Below, one piece after another: positions 5,713 to 9,707 of a stretch of DNA of 9,707 nt; within the stretch, counting starts at the first letter, position 1, and each line of letters opens with the position of its first letter. The translations under genes were made by a program, and so were the position numbers. The stretch spans positions 1 to 9,707 of the forward strand of contig JAEORN010000342.1 in NCBI GenBank assembly GCA_016840825.1. The letters run 5' to 3'. The stretch comes from Candidatus Thorarchaeota archaeon (GTDB lineage: Archaea; Asgardarchaeota; Thorarchaeia; Thorarchaeales; Thorarchaeaceae). The notes under the pieces were generated by a model. The model saw nothing but the letters and a program-made list of their open reading frames with translations, was not told the origin of the DNA and made no database searches.

Positions 5713-5720
5713 ATTATATA
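5713..5720 (+). promoter_or_regulatory. TATA box of the UMF1-like transporter gene
   Basis: ATTATATA, predicting transcription from near 5743 and a leader of about 35 bases that contains the AGGAGG at 5764-5769. Confidence 0.55.
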
Positions 5721-5763
5721 GCAGGGAGTTTCTAAGGAAAATTTACAACTTGGCTGTAATTTG

Positions 5764-5769
5764 AGGAGG
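5764..5769 (+). promoter_or_regulatory. Ribosome binding site that decides the TTG start
   Basis: AGGAGG lies 8 bases before the TTG at 5778 and 20 bases before the next in-frame ATG (5790), so TTG is the better start. Confidence 0.7.
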
Positions 5770-5777
5770 AAACGAAT

Positions 5778-7166
5778 TTGGCTGATGTCATGTCAACTGA
5801 AGAATTCCAGGCGATCCCTCCGACGAAGAGGGAGCGATTTGCTTGGTATCTTTATGATTTTGCAAATACCAGTTTTACGGTACTTATTATCACAGCACTA
5901 TTCCCGTTATACTTTGAGGATTTGGCCACCCTTGTATTCATGGACGGCGGAGTGATGGGAGGCGCGTTGTGGGGGTATGCTACCAGTATCACGATGATCG
6001 TTGTCGCTATATCCGCACCAATTTTGGGAGCGATCGCGGACTATTCGGGGTCAAAGAAGAAATTCTTAATCTTCTACACTGCTCTGTGTATCACGTTTAA
6101 TGCTTTCATGTTCTTTCTAAGAGACGATTTACCGCAATTTCTTGGAATAGACATGTGGATGTGGGCATTCATACTCTTTGTGATTGCTAATATTGGTTTC
6201 CAGGGCGGACTTCCTTTCTACAACGCCTGGCTACCTGAAATCAGTACTGAGGAAACGATTGGTAGAATTGGAGGTATTGGCTATGCTGCAGGATATGTTG
6301 GTGCGATGCTGACAATTATCATAGCACTTGTATCATATGTAATGCTTCCAGCCTATCCGACGCTGCCGTTCTTGTTTAGTGCGTTATTCTTCCTTATCTT
6401 TGCGATTCCAAGCATCAAGGGCTTGCAAAACAGACCTGCAACGAAACTTCCTCATGAGGAAGGACTATCACGTGTTCGGTTTGCTTTTGTGATGTATGCA
6501 ATTATTGGCTTTAGGAGAGTGCGTCAGACATTTCGAGATATTCGCAAGTATCAGGGTGTGCCACTATTTCTTGTGTCATACTTCCTTTTCGCTGATGCAA
6601 TAAACACTGTAATTTCCTATGCTTCAATATATGGTCAAAATGTCTATGCTTTTGACACTGGTTCTATATTGATTTTCTTCGCAGTCACCCAACTTGCTGC
6701 AATCCCTGGAGCATTCATATTCGGATACATTGCAGATAGAATTGGAACAAAGGTCACATTGATGATAACCCTACTAATTTGGGTCATAACCCTCTCCGTT
6801 GCATATCTTGGTTCTGAACCTATTGTGTTTTGGATCGTTGGAATGTTTGCGGGTGTAGGAATGGGCTCATCACAGAGTACTGCGCGCAGCATGTACGGTC
6901 AATACATTCCTGAAGAGAAGAAAAGCGAAATGTATGGATTCTATGCACTCACAGGAAAAGTTGCCGCAATACTGGGTCCGTTCGTCTATGGCACTGTTTT
7001 GGTTGCTGCAGGAGGACTAGGGATAGTAGAAGCACATCGAATGGCAATGCTGAGCATACTTCTATTCTTTGTTGTAGCTCTGCTCATCCTAGTGAAAGTG
7101 AGACAACCTGTCAAAGGTGAGACAAAGATCTACTTGGACGATGATATAGCACCCGGGAATCTTTGA
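5778..7166 (+). CDS. Major facilitator transporter, UMF1/Atg22-like
   Basis: 462 residues from a TTG start, the usual length for a twelve-span carrier. The N-terminus FAWYLYDFANTSFTVLI (residues 21-37, with Asp27 and Asn30) is the signature of the UMF1 family, whose eukaryotic relative Atg22 exports amino acids from the vacuole. A major-facilitator loop motif follows span 2 (GAIADYSGSKKKF) and recurs in the second half (GYIADRIGTKVTL). GGLPFYNAWLPEIS, with GRIGGIGYAAGYVGA, is the conserved span 4/5 region of UMF1. A cytoplasmic linker of about 40 residues separates the halves, and the tail is short and acidic (YLDDDIAPGNL). The substrate is not certain; amino acids are suggested by Atg22 only. 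It has its own promoter and terminator, so it is probably transcribed alone. Confidence 0.93.
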   Translation: MADVMSTEEFQAIPPTKRERFAWYLYDFANTSFTVLIITALFPLYFEDLATLVFMDGGVMGGALWGYATSITMIVVAISAPILGAIADYSGSKKKFLIFYTALCITFNAFMFFLRDDLPQFLGIDMWMWAFILFVIANIGFQGGLPFYNAWLPEISTEETIGRIGGIGYAAGYVGAMLTIIIALVSYVMLPAYPTLPFLFSALFFLIFAIPSIKGLQNRPATKLPHEEGLSRVRFAFVMYAIIGFRRVRQTFRDIRKYQGVPLFLVSYFLFADAINTVISYASIYGQNVYAFDTGSILIFFAVTQLAAIPGAFIFGYIADRIGTKVTLMITLLIWVITLSVAYLGSEPIVFWIVGMFAGVGMGSSQSTARSMYGQYIPEEKKSEMYGFYALTGKVAAILGPFVYGTVLVAAGGLGIVEAHRMAMLSILLFFVVALLILVKVRQPVKGETKIYLDDDIAPGNL

Positions 7167-7197
7167 GCACGACAGATCAATTTAGATATCTGAGTGT

Positions 7198-7231
7198 GAG
7201 GAGGGTAACCCTCCTCCTCTCTTCTCTTTTT
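7198..7231 (+). terminator. Hairpin and pyrimidine-tract terminator after the transporter gene
   Basis: GAGGAGGG, loop TAA, CCCTCCTC form a perfect 8-base GC-rich stem, followed by CTCTCTTCTCTTTTT. It starts 31 bases after the transporter stop. Archaeal termination depends mainly on the T-rich tract; the stem strengthens the call. Confidence 0.8.
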
Positions 7232-7359
7232 GCTGAAGACCTACAATATCCCTCAAGCCAATTTTCCAAGATGCAAAAATCAACGAGTTCATCTTTATTA
7301 CACAGTGTTGGGAATAGATATTGAAACATGAGTCTGTTCAGCGTTACTACGAAAGTATG

Positions 7360-7371
7360 AATCTATAGATT
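7360..7371. promoter_or_regulatory. 12-base perfect palindrome at the promoter of the BtrH-like gene
   Basis: AATCTATAGATT, perfectly self-complementary. Its centre CTATAGAT is a TATA-like element about 39 bases before the ATG at 7405, predicting a leader of about 13 bases. It may be both TATA box and operator. Confidence 0.35.
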
Positions 7372-7404
7372 TGCCACTAAATGTGAAATGCCGAGGAAAA
7401 AGAG

Positions 7405-8370
7405 ATGACAATAATAAAAGAGCTCACATGGAAATCTCGATGGGTAACGCATCTAGGATGCATTGAGGGATGTTTGAAATACCTGAAGCGGAAGATTTCT
7501 ACTGGCTGGTTATATGGAGGGACTGGGCATGCGTTTATTCTCAACATAGCAAAGGATCTTTGTCCAAGTGGTCCAACCGCATGGAGAACACATATGCTCT
7601 TCGGGCTAGCTCCAAACTTAGGTTACAGGATTGATGGCGTTTTAGCCTTTAAGAGCGATCCTGCCTTCTCAAGTGCCCAGAAGAGAGCATGGGAGCACGC
7701 AAAAAAGTGCATTGACGATGCAATCCCCTGCTACGGTTGGCAACTAGATACGGAGGAATATTATGTAATTAATGGATACAATGACATTGGCTATTTCTAT
7801 TCTGGCCCTCACCATGATGAAGGAGCTGGTCCAAAACCTTGGCAAGAAGTTGGCATTTCTGACATAGGTGTGTTGGAGATTTACTCAGTCCATGTGACTG
7901 ATACGATGAATCACACAAAAGCAATCAGAGAATCATTTGAGAGAGTCCTTCATCATGCGAGTAGTCCATCTGATTTGATTTTTCCGAACTATCGCTCAGG
8001 TCTAGCTGGATATGACTGGTGGATACAGGCGATAGAGGATGGCAGCGCACTCTCTATGGGACATTCCTATAATATCGCCATTTGGGCGGAATGTCGTAAG
8101 TATGCTGTGAAGTTCCTTAAAGAGGCAAAGAAATATGTTGATAGTGATACCAGGAGCCTTCTGGATGACGCTCGGAACGCATATGAAATCTCAGCTCACA
8201 ATCTTGAGTGGATTCACAAAGAATATCCATTTTCTCCTATGCTTGAACTAGCGCCTCTAGGAATTGATGATAGAACTCACCACACAGTTCAATGTTTGAG
8301 AAGGGCAAAAGATGCAGAGAAGAATGGTTTGGCCATCCTTAAGAACATCGTTGATGTCCTTAGTGACTGA
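7405..8370 (+). CDS. BtrH-N/C39-like cysteine-peptidase-fold protein
   Basis: 321 residues. The N-terminal half follows the BtrH N-terminal (C39-like, papain fold) pattern: HLGCIEGCLKYLK with Cys19 and Cys23 as nucleophile candidates, then the glycine motif WLYGGTGHAFILNI (35-48), SGPTAW, NLGY (71-74), and IPCYGWQLDTEEYYVINGY with a YND turn at 125-127. The C-terminal half (about 170-321) is helical and carries the conserved-looking SGLAGYDWWIQAIEDG (209-224). In the known member BtrH the fold transfers an acyl group from a carrier protein in butirosin synthesis; other relatives are unstudied. At the place where C39 enzymes have a catalytic His before the GYD turn, this protein has Glu117-Glu118, so the chemistry may differ or be absent. 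No signal peptide; no carrier protein or biosynthetic genes nearby. GAGG at 7393-7396, 8 bases upstream, supports this start. Family confidence moderate, function unknown. Confidence 0.72.
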   Translation: MTIIKELTWKSRWVTHLGCIEGCLKYLKRKISTGWLYGGTGHAFILNIAKDLCPSGPTAWRTHMLFGLAPNLGYRIDGVLAFKSDPAFSSAQKRAWEHAKKCIDDAIPCYGWQLDTEEYYVINGYNDIGYFYSGPHHDEGAGPKPWQEVGISDIGVLEIYSVHVTDTMNHTKAIRESFERVLHHASSPSDLIFPNYRSGLAGYDWWIQAIEDGSALSMGHSYNIAIWAECRKYAVKFLKEAKKYVDSDTRSLLDDARNAYEISAHNLEWIHKEYPFSPMLELAPLGIDDRTHHTVQCLRRAKDAEKNGLAILKNIVDVLSD

Positions 8371-8451
8371 ATTTCAGTGACTTCAGTTTGTCGAGATTCT
8401 CAAGTATCAGAGCATGATTATCTCAAATCGCTTGACGAAACTTCAAGTCAA

Positions 8452-8901
8452 TCATTGTTGTTCAGATATCTCAAGGGCTATTCTGACTGCATTCTCGACA
8501 AATTTTGGACAACGCTGAGCGAATAGGCCACCTTCCATTGCTTTTTGTCTAGCCTTTAAGTCCGCCATTTCAATTCCAGTTAGGTCATTACAGTGCACAC
8601 TTCCATGGACTTCTTTGAATCTGCGTATGAATTCCTCAGAATCCTTGTATGCCGCTTCCTTATGCTTTACTAAATCTGTGTAATGTCTGCTGTTGAGAAC
8701 TCCGAGTGCAGCTATTGCACCTGTAACTGCTCCGCAAACACTTCCTTCATGTGCTACGCCCCCGCCCAGGCCTGCTGTAAGAGGAATTACTTGATCGAAA
8801 TCCATCTTTGTTTCAACAAGCATGGCTTTCATCACAGACTGCGCACAGTTGTGATTGCCTGAAAAATATCGTCTAGCATTAGCTACTGCATCATCGATCA
8901 T
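8452..8901 (-). CDS. C_GCAxxG_C_C family protein
   Basis: 149 residues, full length for the family. The four diagnostic cysteines are present: Cys19 in NHNCAQSV, Cys56 in GSVCGAVTGAIAALG (the GCAxxG-type core, here preceded by Val), Cys104 in HCNDLTG and Cys131 in RCPKFV. The glycine run TAGLGGGVAHEG before the core is also typical. The family is thought to be redox-active or metal-binding and cytoplasmic, and is often encoded beside oxidoreductases or transporters; its biochemical role is not established. It is convergent with the BtrH-like gene and follows the membrane-tethered winged-helix gene by 63 bases on the same strand. A TAAAATT element about 27 bases before the ATG suggests a leaderless message of its own; no ribosome binding site is seen. 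Confidence 0.88.
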   Translation of the reverse strand: MIDDAVANARRYFSGNHNCAQSVMKAMLVETKMDFDQVIPLTAGLGGGVAHEGSVCGAVTGAIAALGVLNSRHYTDLVKHKEAAYKDSEEFIRRFKEVHGSVHCNDLTGIEMADLKARQKAMEGGLFAQRCPKFVENAVRIALEISEQQ

Positions 8902-8964
8902 AAATTTTCAATAATGCATCATGAATTTTAGGGTTGTTGTTCATCGGTCAGGTATCATTAATTT

Positions 8965-9432
8965 TCAACGTAGCTTATCTGGTGGATTTTGTCTACTAAA
9001 CTGAATGCAACCAGCTGTCATTGCCGCTAGACCAACCATAAAGAGTGCAAAACCAGCATTCACCATACCTGGATGGATACTTGCCAATCTTTGAAATACC
9101 CATCCGATAATTAGTGCAATTAGTCCGATTAAACCAACTATTTTCGCTGAACTTGTGTTTACCTTTTTGACCTCAAGATCCTCATATCTAAAGAGTACAG
9201 GAGCATCTGAAATCCTCACATCGGAGAGGAAGAAACGACTTCCATCCTCTGAGAAATCACCATTGATGGTTCCCTCCTCGACAAGTTCTATCAATAGCTC
9301 ACGTACAGAATCTTCATCAATTCCTGAGTGTTTGCAAATCATATCAATTGAACTTATCTTGTTAACTGCAACTATGTCATACAATCGTTCCCTATAATGA
9401 TGATAATCAGGAGATATATGGTCAATAGTCAT
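8965..9432 (-). CDS. Membrane-tethered winged-helix protein
   Basis: 155 residues. Residues 13-72 fit a winged helix: YRERLYDIVAVNKISSIDMI, then GIDEDSVRELLIELVEEG as the second and third helices, and TINGDFSEDGSRFFLSDV as the wing. This pattern, with an invariant-like I-x-G after the last helix, resembles PCI/winged-helix modules common in Asgard and other archaea. After a linker come two membrane spans (about 97-113 and 121-143) and a basic tail (FSRQNPPDKLR), so both ends probably face the cytoplasm. It may be a membrane-bound transcription factor or a protein-binding module rather than a DNA binder. The start is supported by the TATA box at 9463-9472. Exact family not recognised. Confidence 0.75.
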   Translation of the reverse strand: MTIDHISPDYHHYRERLYDIVAVNKISSIDMICKHSGIDEDSVRELLIELVEEGTINGDFSEDGSRFFLSDVRISDAPVLFRYEDLEVKKVNTSSAKIVGLIGLIALIIGWVFQRLASIHPGMVNAGFALFMVGLAAMTAGCIQFSRQNPPDKLR

Positions 9433-9462
9433 AATTGTTCACGTCATAAAGTTCAGCTATTC

Positions 9463-9472
9463 TGTATATAAC
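9463..9472 (-). promoter_or_regulatory. TATA box of the membrane-tethered winged-helix gene
   Basis: GTTATATACA on the minus strand, centred about 36 bases before the ATG at 9432, predicting transcription near 9442 and a leader of about 10 bases. Confidence 0.55.
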
Positions 9473-9520
9473 ATTGGGGCACTACGCAGGCTCTCATCAT
9501 GGGGTCACAACGAGGAGTCG

Positions 9521-9540
9521 CATTTGAGGAACTCCAAATG
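9521..9540. repeat. Imperfect palindrome in the right-hand intergenic stretch
   Basis: CATTTG and CAAATG arms separated by 8 bases, with partial further pairing inside. It lies about 90 bases upstream of the membrane-tethered winged-helix gene's start. Function unknown; possibly an upstream regulatory site. Confidence 0.3.
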
Positions 9541-9707
9541 TTACTTTTACAGTGATATAACTGACACAAGTTACAGCCCGTCGTGAATCTAGTATTCTGA
9601 ATAAAAATCTCTCTAAATAGCATTTTTCTTGTTTTCGTTGAAACCCTCTTTGGACTAATTTGCTAAGCTGGCTTTTCTTTCTCGTAGGGAGTGCCAACCG
9701 CCTTGGG
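9541..9707. other. Stretch without a convincing gene
   Basis: On the minus strand all three frames are open at the right edge. One ends at 9663 in a charged tail (PKAVGTPYEKEKPA) that could be the end of a neighbouring protein. A longer frame runs to 9497 but has unlikely composition. No tRNA or other structured RNA is visible. Confidence 0.3.

Noticed and set aside
6644..6892. Minus-strand 82-residue frame inside the transporter gene
   Set aside because: Antisense shadow of a well-supported twelve-span transporter.
7167..7300. 36-codon minus-strand ORF across the transporter terminator
   Set aside because: It runs through the terminator hairpin, is short, and has no promoter or ribosome binding site.
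8356..8451. Short inverted repeat ACTGAA-T-TTCAGT and TTGAC/GTCAA pair after the BtrH-like gene as a terminator
   Set aside because: The stem is short with almost no loop and is not followed by a T-rich tract; it overlaps the stop codon.
8903..8968. Repeated AATTTTCAA on both sides of the 63-base gap between the two minus-strand genes
   Set aside because: Low-complexity A/T sequence, one copy overlapping a stop codon; not convincing as a site.
9497..9697. 66-residue minus-strand ORF starting with TTG
   Set aside because: Composition is unlike a folded protein, there is no ribosome binding site and no TATA box at a suitable distance, and other frames are open there too.
9663..9707. Possible C-terminal tail of a protein entering from the right edge (PKAVGTPYEKEKPA then TAG)
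   Set aside because: Only 14 codons are visible and all three minus-strand frames are open at the edge, so it cannot be supported, though its charged ending looks plausible.

Overview
The window looks archaeal, and an Asgard-type archaeon (Thorarchaeota-like) is my best guess. The grounds are TATA-like boxes about 25-35 bases upstream of several starts, short or absent leaders, occasional AGGAGG-type ribosome binding sites with a 7-8 base spacer, GTG and TTG starts, many small multi-membrane-span proteins of unknown family, winged-helix proteins joined to membrane segments, and a solitary roadblock/DUF2173-like protein. The phylum is inferred from gene style only; no rRNA, tRNA or universal marker gene is present. 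I see no transposase, integrase, CRISPR array or tRNA.

Left part (1-2191): a minus-strand pair. A four-span membrane protein (1387-1962) is followed, with a one-base stop/start overlap, by a long secreted or surface protein (1-1387) that runs off the left edge and is entering a CARDB/DUF11-like beta-sandwich repeat. The membrane protein's reading frame is clearly real upstream of its first ATG, yet no ATG, GTG or TTG exists there; a strong ribosome binding site points to an ATT start or a sequence frameshift. The divergent intergenic region (1963-2191) carries three perfect inverted repeats, each with a four-base spacer; two of them bracket the TATA box of the rightward regulator gene.

Centre left (2192-4326): a winged-helix regulator (2192-2545) and a membrane protein with a cytoplasmic domain (2542-3153) overlap by ATGA and look like one regulatory unit. 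A 57-residue basic ORF (3194-3367, minus) fills what would otherwise be an empty 321-base gap and has its own TATA box. It diverges from a roadblock/DUF2173-like protein (3475-3867). A four-span membrane protein (3883-4326, minus) has a perfect GC-rich hairpin just in front of its start.

Centre right (4463-7231): an alpha/beta hydrolase with a complete catalytic triad converges on, and overlaps by three bases, a SnoaL/NTF2-like protein. The latter is divergent from a UMF1/Atg22-like major facilitator transporter, which ends in a clear hairpin-plus-pyrimidine terminator.

Right part (7405-9707): a BtrH-N/C39-like protein, a C_GCAxxG_C_C family protein with all four cysteines, and a membrane-tethered winged-helix protein, followed by about 275 bases with no convincing gene.

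The genes do not form one obvious pathway. The recurring theme is membrane or secreted proteins next to small regulators, with perfect palindromes lying on or beside predicted core promoters.
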